Positions 10,061-20,361 of a stretch of DNA of 27,115 nucleotides are shown here, in pieces. Source of the stretch: Isoetes engelmannii (Eukaryota > Streptophyta > Lycopodiopsida > Isoetales > Isoetaceae). Within the stretch, counting starts at the first letter, position 1; the number at the start of each line of letters is the position of its first letter. A program made the translations under genes and the position numbers. The notes beneath the pieces are model-generated. The model saw nothing but the letters and a program-made list of their open reading frames with translations, did no database searches and was not told the origin of the DNA. Location of the stretch: NCBI GenBank assembly GCA_011763485.2, contig JAANSK020090019.1:1-27115 (forward strand). The letters are read 5' to 3'.

Positions 10061-12010
10061 ACGTGCCTGTCTTATTCCCACCTTGCATATCGTGCATCTA
10101 AGAAACTCCAAGTAAACCCCCATACACATCTTGCACTGCACCATGTCCAAATTCTATTCGTCCACCATATTAGTTCCCCCTTAAACTACTACACCTTCTA
10201 CACTATTTATTCCTTTGATGTTACTCCCCTTAAACTACTACACATTCTATACTATTCATTCTTTTGATGGTGATATAGTGATGTTGACATATTTTAGATA
10301 CTTTTGTTGAAAGTATCACTACAAGTTGGCACCCAAATAAACAAGATTTCATCTTGCGCTACAAGAATTATTTTCACGTACGAATTAGGTACATGATTAC
10401 CTCCATTCTAAAATCCTAAAAAATTGTATGGAGAGACTCAAATTGTAATCCTAATATTTTATCTCCACGTAATATTCTGTAAATAAATGATTGTACCTCT
10501 TATGTAAATGTATCTTTCATATTATGTTTATGTTAAAATCTATGCTTATCATGGACATCTCAACTTGCAGTCTGTGATACCTATTTCTCTTTATTACTCT
10601 CGTTGGATGCTCAAAATCAGGGAAACCGTGGGATCAAGGAAGATTCATTGAAATATGTCATATCCCATAATCCCCACCATTTGAATATTCTCAATCGTTA
10701 GTTGACTAATTTCGCATGGTTGAGCATCTCGTAATTGTTATCCTAGACAAAAAGAACTTGTATAGCACAAGGCTTTGGGAGCTGCATTTTCTGATATATT
10801 TTATCTTACAGATTGGAGGAATTGAACTTCCAGGTCAACCTTCACACTTTTACGTGAATGAATCAATCTAGTAGACTTAGGGACTTATATTCATTATTCC
10901 AAAGCTCAAGTTTGTTCGGAAATATTACATACATTGTAGGCCATTTCTTCAAGGTCATATTCATGCTCTGCATGATATTGAGAATACTTAGGCCTTCTCG
11001 ACTGAATCCTCAAACTAGCAAGCACAAGGAGCTTCATCGACCGAGAATTTGAGAATAAGAATGATGAGCTCAAGAATGATGTTGAGAAGAAGAGCCACGT
11101 GAAGGGATAGGAGGGAGGGAGGGAGGGCATTTTTTACATCATACCATTTTTGGTGGGAGGAGGAGGAAACTAATACCAACGTCTTCAAAATAGACAATGT
11201 GATCCAAATGAATAGCTTTATATTGAAGCCCCAAACTAGAGATTGTTTGCTGCAAATAAAGTTCCCAAAACATACTTATGGATACGGAATATGATATAAT
11301 GAACTAAATCATTGTGTGTCTCTCAAATCCCCCAACAAACCAAGGCAGTAGTCATAGACAAAGCTTGACGAGCGTTGACGATAATGGAAAAACTTTTTTG
11401 TGATACAACCTCCTAAAAATTAACCGATCAATGAAACAAAGAAAAAAACACCAAGTTCAAATTCTTTGTGCATTGATTGGGCATAGGATAAGACAACGTT
11501 CCACTATTTTTGGAGAATCAGAATATAAGAAACCTTGAAAAGCCATGCCAGGAACATGATGTTATAAGCACCAAGCACCAATCTAGAGTATCTATCATCC
11601 AACCACATAAAAGAAAAAACATCCATCATGATGTGGAAGAGCCAAATCTAGTAAAGGTCACTATATGTCTTGAAAGTATGCTCAGAAAAGATTTTGCATA
11701 AGCAAAAAGTGATGATGCAAAGGCAGTTGAGATGACAAAGTGGACAATTCAAAGTGTGCCTATCATGATCAAATCTTCACAAAGGATATGTATTCACAAT
11801 CATATGCCAATAACTATTGTTTGTGATTCATGTCAATGATAACAGAGCAAGCTTATAAAGGCCAATGCAGATTAGGAGGTTGTTAAAGTGTTTTACAATC
11901 TTTTTGAAAAAGAAAAAATGTGGCATATAGTATCTAAAATATGTTATAGAAATTATATATTTGTAAAGCTTTTAATTTTTGTGCCATTTGCAGCTCCCAA
12001 TTTTGGATTA
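10061..12010. other. Intergenic interval upstream of the MYB
   Basis: AT-rich. It contains the 49-bp tandem repeat at 10172 and a GGGA run at 11108-11127. The open frames at 10858-11052 (+), 10906-11130 (-), 11015-11197 (-) and 11510-11701 (+) overlap one another or have no recognisable motif and are not called. The MYB promoter should lie in the first few hundred bases, but no clear TATA box was identified. Confidence 0.4.
10172..10269. repeat. Two-copy tandem repeat, period 49 bp
   Basis: CCCCTTAAACTACTACACCT and CCCCTTAAACTACTACACAT occur 49 bp apart. Both continue TCTA.ACTATT.ATTC.TTTGATG. Non-coding. Confidence 0.75.
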
Positions 12011-12211
12011 GCAATGTTGATTCTTTTGTCTTCGTGCATTTCCATTTTCATATCTTGTGCATCATTTCCATCTTCATTTTCTGTTTATCAAGCTTTCTAG
12101 TCATCTATATGCAATGTTGACTCTTTTGTCTCCGTGCATTCCCACTTTCATATTTTGTGCATCATTTCCATCTTCATGTTTTGTTTATCAAACTTTTTAA
12201 TCATCTAAACG
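12011..12211. repeat. Two-copy tandem repeat, period 100 bp
   Basis: GCAATGTTGATTCTTTTGTC at 12011 and GCAATGTTGACTCTTTTGTC at 12111 start two adjacent 100-bp units that match closely throughout (CGTGCATT.CCA.TTTCATAT.TTGTGCATC and so on). Non-coding. The short + strand ORF at 11888-12100 runs into the first unit and is not supported. Confidence 0.85.
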
Positions 12212-12869
12212 CTATTGGGTCCTGGGAGCCGATGACCGTATTGAAAGAAGCAGTACGTAGTAATTCATTCATATCGGTCTATTTTTATTATCTTAGATAT
12301 CAAATTCATTGAAACCATCTCTAACTAAACAATCTACTTCGCAATGTGTAATTATTGTTCAAAGATCATTTTGTTGGAATTGCAGTATAGCAATTAGCAT
12401 ATTACAATTTCTCAAAGCCTCTTCTAAAGTTATAGATGCTTTAGTGTATACTTTGTTGCCTTTATCTATGATATATGCATGTTCTTTGTTGTACCAAAGG
12501 ATGGCATCAAATAAAAATTCAAAGCTTTATGAAATCAAAAGCTAGAACTGAAAATTCATTCTGAACAGAAAATGAATAGTGTGCATGAAAAATCTTTGGT
12601 CTTTCAAGGTACAAATTTAGTGTATTTGACTTTGTCTTCTCTAAAGTATCTTACAACAATTATTTGAGAAGTTGACTTGGATATTGGAGATGTTCTTTAT
12701 ATTCCTCTATGATACTCTTCTTTTTGGAATGGCTACCTTTCCTCAACAATCATGTTCTTTGCTTACACTTAGCATTGAGAGCAATGTACTTCTCTAATAG
12801 TAGGCCCTAGAGGAGTCTCTCAACTTGCCATTATTCCTAGACACCAAGGTCTGTATAGACAGATCTCTG

Positions 12870-13850
12870 ATCGATGGGTCGAGGGCCAAGTGAATTGGTC
12901 TCTGAGCATTTGGAGAATGCTCAACCTTGGGAGGAGCCTAGCGCCCCAAGGGTATTAGCCACATTTGGAGAATGCTCAGCCATGGGAGGTGCCTAGCGCT
13001 TTAAGAGGTATGAGCCAAACTACTACCAGCAGTGCCTCGCCCTGTGATTTGTTTAGGCATTACGTCCAAGAGGAAGTAGTTTGATGGCTCATAGAGTGCC
13101 TCGCCTGTGATTTCATTAGGCATGACGTCCAAGGGTCGTATGTATTCCAAGTCATGTCCCTAATCATATGTGGACCTTTCTACGTTATATTTTCACGTTT
13201 CGGCCAAAAAGTAATGGAATAACAAATAGAAGGAAAAGGTGAAAAGAGAACTCGAGCCTATATAAGAGAACTCATTCTTGAGGAAGGACATGCTTCTACC
13301 AGATGCTTGGACTTGCTTTGTACCTAGTTCCAAGCTCGGTGGATGATTGGGTGATCTAGGGGGGTTTCCCATGGGCATCAAACCTGGAGGTTTTCACCAA
13401 GGCAGGATCAACAGTATCGATCTTCACTTCAACGAACTCCTCAAACCTGGATGAAAAGTAATGGATCTTGATTTCTTTGCACTCAGGTTTCGGATCTGAA
13501 TTGATCTTTCGACGCAGATGTTTGCTGCGTGCATCAATCGGCTCAGATTTAAGGAAGGTTTCCTTCAGGTTTATTAGGCTCACGGAAACGCAAAAACCTG
13601 AGCATTTATGTCTCGGGCTCCAGATCTCTTCATAAAAAACCACCCTTAGACTCTCTAAATCAAAGGTTGATGACGAGTTCTTAACTTACCCCTGCAATCT
13701 GCATAGTCATTTGAGGACTTAGTTGATTCACTTGATGTTCGTAACAATGGTGCTTTCAATAAGAGATTAGTGTGTCTGCCTACGACGGCAAGATCATATG
13801 TGTGTTGATAGTAGAGAAGCTTGTAATAGATGTAGGTCACTGGTCACATA
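12870..13850 (+). mobile_element. LTR-like direct copy A, interrupted by a 287-bp insertion
   Basis: Copy A aligns in order with copy B at about 14645-15290. It has GGGTCGAGGGC, then two hairpin subrepeats (GAGCATTTGGAGAATGCTC, period 55), then CGGCCAAAA, a TATATAAG box at 13259-13266, ATGCTTGGACTTG, CCTAGTTC, GGTGGATGATTGGGTGAT, CTAAAT and GACGAGTT. A TATA box repeated in both copies, followed by matching sequence, fits an LTR promoter and R region. No gag-pol ORF lies between the copies, and exact TG..CA ends, primer-binding site and target duplication were not found. It may therefore be a non-autonomous LTR element or a segmental duplication. Confidence 0.5.
13359..13645. mobile_element. 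287-bp MITE-like insertion with 3-bp target duplication (PIF/Harbinger-like)
   Basis: The element begins GGGGGGTTTCCCATG and ends, read from the other strand, GGGTGGTTTTTTATG; 11 of 15 positions match, an imperfect terminal inverted repeat. It is flanked by CTA on the left and TTA on the right. Copy B of the host repeat has GGTGATTCAGACTC at the same place with only TCA, so the element is absent there. A 3-bp T-rich duplication plus G-rich ends fits the PIF/Harbinger class. Unusually for a MITE, the - strand is open for almost the whole length (to 13356) without an ATG at its start. This suggests captured coding sequence; no family was recognised. Confidence 0.62.
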
Positions 13851-14644
13851 GCAACAAGGTTTGGATCCATAAATGGGGTCGTTGATTTATGGGGCCGCAA
13901 TGTGGTTGTTTCAAAAAGGAACGGTTGGAATTAATCCAGATTGGGTTCGACAAGCAACTTTTATAGTAGTAAACAAGTAATTGGGATTTAAAATAAAAGC
14001 AAAGAGTTCCATAAGGAGTCGAAACAATGCTTCTCGTCGAAAGTCTTTGGAAGCTTTGATTTTCGATGACCTAAAGAAGGGTCAATTGGAGTTATTGGTT
14101 GTGCTCTAGGCATTTCAACTATGGACAATTAATTGTTTCCAACACCATGGACTATTATGAATATGAGCTAAATATCATAAATATAAGCTAAATATCATAT
14201 AAGTAACAAGCATCCTGGATATGTGATCTGTGTAGCACATCAAAGGGATCTAATGAGTAGTTGATCGTAAACTCAACCCTGGGAGGTGCCTTGCTTCCCA
14301 GGGGATGTTCGGTGGACGTTAGCTAGACTAATAGACGATTTACACTATCCTGATATAGGTGTAAGTCCCTCTGTGTAGATGAATCAAGTGACATGTGTGG
14401 AAGCGACCTTTGTGGTCACTCCAAGAGACCTGTGTGCACCTCCAACTGGATGCATGTAATGATCCAAGCCCTCAAGAGGCGCCAACCATTGGCGAGGCTA
14501 GTGTAGGCACTAGCTGAAGTAGTGCATTATACACTTCCTATTGGTGATATGAATCATATGTATCGCCACATAATAGTAGAAAGAGTTCTTTCAACATCAT
14601 TTTCGTTTATTAGAAGCGTGTATCTACAGCTATACCAATCCGCA
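13851..14644. other. Interior between the two LTR-like copies
   Basis: About 790 bp without a supportable reading frame. The last 370 bp repeat the style of the flanking copies: a CCCTGGGAGG..CCTTGCTTCCCAGG hairpin near 14278 and CCCTCAAGAGGCGCCAACC near 14470. Copy B may therefore begin further left than 14645. No convincing primer-binding site or polypurine tract was found. Confidence 0.4.
14161..14203. repeat. Short tandem AT repeat
   Basis: GAGCTAAATATCATAAATAT is followed by AAGCTAAATATCATATAAG, two units of about 20 bp, lying between the LTR-like copies. Confidence 0.7.
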
Positions 14645-15290
14645 TGCGGGTCGAGGGCAAATTGAATTGTTCTTTGAGCATTTGGAGAATGCTCAGCGTT
14701 GGGATGAGCCCAGCAGTATTAGCCATTTGGAGAATGCGAAGCCTAGTGTCCTAAGAGGTATTAGCCATGCTAATACTAGCAGTGTGCAATTGCATGTCTT
14801 GAATAGACCGTTGGTCCGAAAGGACATGGCATCATGAAGTAGTCTGATGGCCCAGGCGTATATATCAGGAGTCATGATCCCAATCATGCTGACATTTGTA
14901 CGTCATCTTTCGGCCAAAAGGCGATTAAGTAAAGTATATATTCAAGTCCAACAAAGACTCGCAGGTCATGGGAGAAAGAACCAACTGAAATGCATCAGAC
15001 ATTAAATAAAGTATTAAATAAAGGCAGAGGGAAAGGGTGGAAAAGGAACTAAAGCCTATATAAGAGTCGTCCTTCAGGAGGGTCATGTTTCTGGTATTTC
15101 ATGCTTGGACTTGTGCTTGTTGTGTGCCTTGTGCCTAGTTCCCAGCTTGGTGGGTGATTCAGACTCCCTAAATTTATCAAGGTTGGGTGACGAGTTAGTC
15201 AATTTTGCCTGCAGGCTCCATAGTCCTGTAACGACTTTGCTTTCTTTCTCTTATTGTTCGTACTTCAGCAACAACCCTTATTCTACTCCA
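14645..15290 (+). mobile_element. LTR-like direct copy B with preserved empty site
   Basis: Same order of landmarks as copy A: GGGTCGAGGGC, two hairpin subrepeats (period 45 here), TTTCGGCCAAAA, TATATAAG at 15057-15064, ATGCTTGGACTTG, CCTAGTTCCCAGCTTGG, GGTGATTCAGACTC (the empty site, TCA at 15159-15161), CTAAAT and GACGAGTTAGT. Divergence from copy A is substantial, including indels in the subrepeats, so the pair is old. The short ORF at 15105-15335 lies inside this repeat and is not called. Confidence 0.5.
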
Positions 15291-15865
15291 TGTGATCAGT
15301 TGACCGGTTCACTCACACATAACACATTTGTGTGAATCTTGGATCTAAGCATTGGGCAGAGAGAGGATTGTAAATTAAGCATTTTAGGTAATCTAGTAAA
15401 TGTAGAGAGATCTCATACATGTAATTTAGCAACTGACAACAAAATAATTTTGGCACTTGCCTCAATGCTCCAGCAAAAGGCTCATAGTAATAGATGCTCC
15501 TTGTCAGAAGGTGCTCCTTGTCAAAAGCTTTGGCAAAGATGCCTTCTAACAACTGCATTGAGATTAAAATATTTTTGAAACCAGGCTCTAGAAAAGAAAT
15601 CCCAAGGATCAACATCAAAACATCTATTAATATTTTAAATCTAAAACAGTTATCGTACTCCATGATGAACTTAGAACCACATTTTACAGAATGAAGAGCC
15701 TTAGAATTGCCATTTATTCTAAACCAATCAGTCTTGGTTGGCTGAGGCTACTCTTGACTTCAAGCAAATGAGATAGATTGGATGAATCCTAAACAGCAGC
15801 ATCATGCGAGACTCTAAAAGTAGATTTTGACCTGCATTTTAGCTCTTTCATGAGGCTAATATCAG
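15291..15865. other. No gene called
   Basis: Overlapping open frames occur on both strands (15313-15663 on -; 15339-15578 and 15494-15694 on +). None has a recognisable motif, a plausible splice context or a supporting neighbour. A direct repeat, TGCTCCTTGTCA..AAG, recurs at about 15495 and 15513. The region may be decayed transposon sequence. Confidence 0.35.
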
Positions 15866-16029
15866 CTTCGAAATGTTAGGGCAGGCCACGTTTCTCCATA
15901 TTATCACACTTCTTACATGCAATAATTTTCCTGTCCCACATGGCAGGGTGCTAGTGCCACTTGTCATCACCTGAACACCTAAAAAAGGAGTGCCACATGC
16001 GAAATGTGCTCTGCCCTAACATTTCGAAG
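15866..16029. mobile_element. 164-bp MITE with 18-bp perfect terminal inverted repeats
   Basis: TTCGAAATGTTAGGGCAG at 15867-15884 is matched on the opposite strand at 16011-16028. Weaker matching continues inward (GGCCACGTTTC against AGCACATTTCG). The interior of about 100 bp has no ORF and contains a small TGGCAGGGTGCTAGTGCCA stem. No clear target duplication was found, so the superfamily is left open. Confidence 0.7.
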
Positions 16030-16929
16030 GAGGGCTCGCCAGGTGGCCTTATCCCACTTAATGGCCTGCAACCTAACATTATCCCTAACAAAGAAAGGCA
16101 TGTTAACCGGATAAACCCTGACATCTAGCATCCAAATAAGACCATAAAATGTTGAGCAACTAATCCATGTTACATGTTACCTCTTTCAACACCAGTCAAT
16201 TTCAAACTGATCAGCATTAAGCAGTGGCCTCTACGAATGCTAATTCGAACTGGAATACAGAGGAATCAGAGCTCCAAATTTCATACACCACATAACAGAC
16301 ATAAAACAAAGCCTACCTTACCAAAACCTTCCATATTGCAGTACTGCAGATATTCTATATTGTACTGCTGCAAAAAATATTCAAGCAGTCTAGTAGGAAC
16401 AAAAAAGACAGGTCAAACCATTGAAGCTGGCATGCAAGAACCACTAACTCATGCATAAAAAATTACGGCCCTTCTCTGGTCAGTTTGGGCACATGGATCA
16501 ACATAATACTGCAAATCACAAATCTTACCAAATGCTTCAAGACCTTCATAGACATGGTACCTTTGATTCCTCTGCATCCCTCTTATCCTTCAGTCCAAAA
16601 ATTTCCAGAACAATGCTAAACCGTGCACCAGAAGATTATAAACAAAAATAGCTTGGTTTTGCTTCGCTGAGTTTATATGCGTCAATACAAATCCTAGCTG
16701 CTCCAAACAGAATAGCGGATTCAAACTGATGCGCGGAGCTCCATAACCTAGAAGTTGATAAATTTCAACCGAGCCTCCACGTCCAAGAAGTAAAACTGGA
16801 AATGTGGTCCGAAAATAAATCGGAATGATGTTCGCCCGCTTTCAAATTTCAAAGCCAGATAGTTTTATAGTTTGCCCAGTTCGTTTCGTATTGCCGGGGT
16901 ATTTTTGCAGTGGTTGAGACTATGATTCC
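16030..16929. other. No gene called
   Basis: Open frames at 16174-16458 and 16451-16651 on + lack motifs and overlap. Inverted words such as ATTGCAGTACTGCAGATATT near 16336 are local only. From about 16690 the GC content rises towards the foldback element. This could be untranslated or decayed sequence. Confidence 0.35.
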
Positions 16930-17048
16930 GGTATTGTATTGTATTAGGGTAAACTAACTGGAACAAGATTCTCAGTTTAGCTGTGACCGGCGAAGCCGGG
17001 AGCAGCTAACTGTGAATCTTGGACCAATTAGTTTACCTTAACGATACC
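16930..17048. mobile_element. Foldback element 1 with GACCGGCGAAGCCGGGAGC loop
   Basis: The left arm (16930-16983) and right arm (17003-17048) pair over about 45 bp. GGGTAAACTAACTGGAAC matches the reverse of the right arm (GGTAAACTAATTGGTCC), then AAGATTC.CAGTTTAGCTG matches AAGATTCACAGTTAGCTG. The outermost GGTAT/ATACC also pair. The central 16985-17003 loop is itself a small CCGGC..GCCGG stem. Foldback element 2 at 22791 carries the same loop with one difference (A for G). Arms and length resemble a non-autonomous foldback or MITE family. Confidence 0.75.
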
Positions 17049-17346
17049 ATAATTGGAGAGTCGTTTTTTGTGTTGCTTTGTTTGCTTCTTGGCTCAAGGT
17101 CCTAGCTATGGCGCCGGTTAGCTCTCCAGGTCCGCAGGATCTGATACACCATCGCCACTGAAACCCTTCGCTGGATCTGGAACCGCCATAGCCAGATCTG
17201 TCCGACCGCTTTTGTGCAAAAAAAACATCGGATCTACAGGTCATCAGGGAATTCGTGCTCCCGAATGTTATTCCTTGATATTTGCATAGGACAGGTGCCG
17301 ACGTGAGATTATACCACCGAGTAAGATGACCACCCAATTATGGTAT
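17044..17346. mobile_element. 303-bp segment bounded by 13-bp perfect inverted repeats
   Basis: ATACCATAATTGG (17044-17056) and its exact complement CCAATTATGGTAT (17334-17346) bound a GC-richer segment. GGTATTGTAT occurs both at 16930 and 17343, and a GTCGTTTTTTGTGTTGC.. block just inside the left end resembles ATCGTAGTTTTTGCC.. just outside the right end. The segment has an open - strand frame with no recognisable motif (17038-17337). It could be an insertion next to, or a rearranged part of, foldback element 1. Confidence 0.5.
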
Positions 17347-17550
17347 TGTATAGAAAATCGTAGTTTTTGCCTTGTTTGAGGTGCTTAATTGGCTTAAGAA
17401 GATGTTTCTAATTAGGGCTATTTTTTGTGATTGTTTTTGTAAAGGTATGGAATTAGAAATGAAGGACTATTTTTTTTAGTTTTCGTGGGTAGATACGATG
17501 CATGTGATATCTTCTTGCATGCCGAGACTATCGAGCGGATTCTCTGCTGC

Positions 17551-17653
17551 ACACATTTCCCCACCTTGGGTTAGGGAAATCCTTGAGACTTACCTAGAGT
17601 TTCCCTACCATTTCCCTAACAATTCCCAAGAAAATCCCAAGGTTGGGATGTGT
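17551..17653. mobile_element. 103-bp imperfect foldback element
   Basis: ACACATTTCCCCACCTTGGG (17551-17570) faces CCCAAGGTTGGGATGTGT (17636-17653). Further inside, TTAGGGAAATCC faces ATTTCCCTAAC. The arms pair imperfectly with a few unpaired bases over most of the length. No target duplication is evident. A tRNA-like B-box motif follows 38 bp downstream. Confidence 0.55.
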
Positions 17654-17679
17654 AAAATTTTTGGTATGATTGGGATCTG

Positions 17680-17715
17680 TGGGTTCAAATCCCACTTTGG
17701 CAGTGTAGTGAGGGC
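17680..17715 (+). other. tRNA-like T-arm / B-box motif
   Basis: GTGGGTTCAAATCCCAC forms a 5-bp T-stem with a GGTTCAAATCC B box. I could not find a matching acceptor stem, D-arm or clear A box upstream, so it is not called a tRNA. It may be a SINE remnant or chance. It is followed by TTTGGCAG. Confidence 0.4.
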
Positions 17716-19583
17716 TCTAGCATCGCCCTGATATGCCAACTGGTTTCCTTTAGGTGATGCGATTGCACAAACCGGATTTTGGGTTAAGCGATTCGGCAAA
17801 CCCATTTGGCTCCCTTGCTGTGACGGATTTGCCTCCCTTGCTATGAATTTGCTTCAAGCAATCTTTCCTTGCAAACGATGCCTGGCACAGTATTCACTAG
17901 ATTCATTGGTTTAGAAGAAGAAGCACAGGCGGATTCAGATGTGCACCATTGGCTTTCCTTTTTTTTCCCCAATTGGCACCATATGTTCGATCCACACCAT
18001 TGAATCATGTGTTTTAGTTTTGGCTGGAAAATGACATGATCGTTGATCTTGCTATTGCATTAAAAAAAGAATATATAATATTCTCTTAGGGTGGAACCAC
18101 ACTATAGCCCGCCCAAGAATGAATTTGTTTGGTCTTGATCGGGGGAATGAAGATGCTAAACAAAACTATATCAGACTTGCGCCAAAAAATACATGTCACG
18201 TCAGAACGAAAGCATCCGAAATGGACTTGAAGAACCCTAAAATCCAAGAACACAAAATCGAAAATTCCAAATTTCTGTTTGATTTGCCGGATTGAAGCAA
18301 AGAACAAACTTTTGGCTGTCAAATTTTGGTACATGTCTGTCCGATTTGCTAATTGATTGAAGCAATTATTGCCAGATTATTGAATACTAATGCAAATATG
18401 CATAGATTTTGTGGCGTTTTACCTTAATTGCTGGCAATGTTTGTTATTCCGACATCATTGCAGACAAATCTGGATGCGAAAAAACCCCATTTTGTCATCA
18501 ATCCATGGACGATGCTTCTGCAAGCCCTAATCTCTCCTGCTCGATATTTTTGATGCAACGTACAGATGAGCTGGTAGTGCCTACGATCCTGGTCGGGGGA
18601 GGGGGGGGGTAGCTTCTGACCAAGATTTTTAGCTATGCCTGCCAGACAGGACGGGATACAGTGACATGGACACATATGTTCGCGTAGAACAGGATCGACA
18701 ACAACATGAGAGGGCGGCATTGGCTGTAATTGTAAATGAGGATGGAATGAGACGCCAGATGTTGTGGCGAATCCCCTCCATCAGATGAGCATGATGAGAT
18801 GTTGACTAGTCCTAATCGCCATTGAGATTATCCATAGCCTTATTTGTTATCATTTCATGGTACTATTGTATCATTTTTACTTGAAATAAGTGTTCACATG
18901 TAAATAACAAGGTTTTATGTGTACTGTATTTACTACATTACGAGCCCGCTTGTCTATGTTCTTCCACTATTGCGATCCCTTCGACCTTCGCTTACGCGAA
19001 ACTCAGATAATACTTCAGTATCACCTGAAACCGTCAGTATCTATGCGAAGATGTACTTGACTGGAAGCTTAGCATTGTATTTTGTGTTTATTGTGTTGCT
19101 TGATTGCTTTTTTGCTTCTAAGGTAGGATGATCATCTAGAAACTACCCTGTATACGCTCCTGACAAGCTATTTGGAGCAAAATGAGACTGTACGATTTCT
19201 AAAATTAATAAATTCGTGCATAAAGGGTTGGACCAATCTTTGCAACTTTTCAAGAATTTCACACTTGGGCAGTGAGGCCAAGCGTTCTTGGGAAATGTCT
19301 GACACACGTAGTAGTCTCATGATTGTAGCCCTTCATGTTCTTTCACGGAGGGGAATACTCATAGTTGAATGGCTACAAGAAATATTGCTGATGAACCTCT
19401 CGGCTCCTTTGGTTTCATATGCCTATATGGACAAAATTAAACCAAAATCTACATCAAATCTGGAGGAGACATCAGCATCATCTAGCTACCTAGTTAAACA
19501 TCATAAATTGTAAGAATATACGCTTGAGGTGGGACAGATTCTGTAATAAAATAGGAAAAAAGTATTGAATATATTGTACCAAC
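17716..19583. other. No gene called
   Basis: AT-rich with a few short GC patches and a G-run at 18597-18609. The open frames at 18086-18334 (-), 18409-18612 (+), 18424-18720 (-), 18919-19131 (+) and 19172-19513 (+) show no recognisable domain. Part of the 18900-19580 stretch may be the unrecognised body of the leftward CACTA-like element to the right. Confidence 0.35.
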
Positions 19584-20276
19584 CTGATATCCATGACGAG
19601 CATCGGATCTGGTGGGTTGTTGAAATCTAACAAATCTTATCAGATGTTCATCGACAACCGTTCTGAGTCGTCGCTTTTGCCCCACACATCTTTTACAATT
19701 GCAAACTATTTTGTCCCTCTGCCAATTACAAAATATAAGTATTATTAGATAGGTTAGAACATATATACATGCAGTAAAATAAAATGGCGAATTGGGCCCT
19801 GACGACTGATCCTCTCTACTCAAGGTGGAGCCGACCTTGCCCTTACCCATGTAAGCCAATTAAGTTTCTAATGCGAAGAGTTTGAAGATGCGCTTAGACC
19901 CGGTACATACAGTACCCTCCACTCAAGGTGAAGTCGACATACGACCTTGACGAAGCGACATCGGTTTTGTAATCTACTTTTATACTCCGAAAGGTATAAC
20001 GGACAGTTTGGACCCGACGCACATAGTCCTCTCCACTCAAGGTGGAGCTGACCCACGTCCGTAACCAAAACCATGCCTTTTTTTCCTATTACCTTAACTT
20101 ACATGAGTATACACACTACCATCATTCACTTATACCCAAGACGGTTCCGCGACTGAAGTCTCCCCGACTGAAGTCTCCCCGACTGAAGGCTCCCTTGGTG
20201 GCAAGAGAGCGTCAACCTGCCTCATGGCCATCTCCAAACGCCGATCACGAGCCGGCATACAATCGTGACGATCCAT
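19584..20276 (-). CDS. CACTA-like element gene, 5' exons (leftward), degenerate or partial
   Basis: A first ORF (20276-20130) starts ATG 86 bp downstream of a TATATAAG box. It encodes 48 aa beginning MDRHDCMPARDRR and ending in three SVGET-type repeats made by a 15-bp tandem repeat. A later exon (19718-19584), with acceptor ..TTGGCAG and donor CAG|GTTGG, encodes RDKIVCNCKRCVG followed by VVDEHLIRF and ends near ARHG. This C-x-C-x2-C, then HL, then HG layout resembles the transposase-associated domain (Pfam Transpos_assoc) of plant CACTA transposases. Between the two are three 100-115 bp repeats. I cannot join the exons in one frame or see a DDE core, so the gene is probably incomplete. Confidence 0.42.
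19815..20052. repeat. Three-copy repeat, period 103-114 bp
   Basis: CTCAAGGTGGAGCCGACC near 19819, CTCAAGGTGAAGTCGAC near 19922 and CTCAAGGTGGAGCTGACC near 20036 head three diverged units. Two of the three also share a (T)AGACCCGG or TTGGACCCGACGCACATAG section. The unit lengths are not multiples of three. They lie inside the CACTA-like element, between its first ORF and the Cys-rich exon, and may be a transcribed spacer. Confidence 0.65.
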
Positions 20277-20361
20277 TGATTGCAGTAGGAAGCGATAGAA
20301 TAACAGCAAGGGCGCGAAGAAGGAGGAAAAAACACTAACAAGAAGAAGGCCGGCTACTTGG

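Noticed and set aside
10317-10375. CACTACAAG and GCGCTACAAGAA words as a possible CACTA left end
   Set aside because: No ACGTC subterminal array or ATTTAGC block follows, and pairing with the 20841 end would give an element of 10.5 kb full of unrelated DNA.
15313-15663. 116-codon open frame on -
   Set aside because: No recognisable domain, no promoter or splice support, and two overlapping open frames on +. Not called.
17688-17704. A tRNA gene around the GGTTCAAATCC motif
   Set aside because: Only the T-arm is present. No acceptor stem, D-arm or anticodon arm could be built from the upstream sequence.
18424-18720. 98-codon open frame on - with Cys/His pairs
   Set aside because: The Cys/His spacing fits no zinc-finger pattern that I can name, and the frame spans a G-run. 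Left uncalled.
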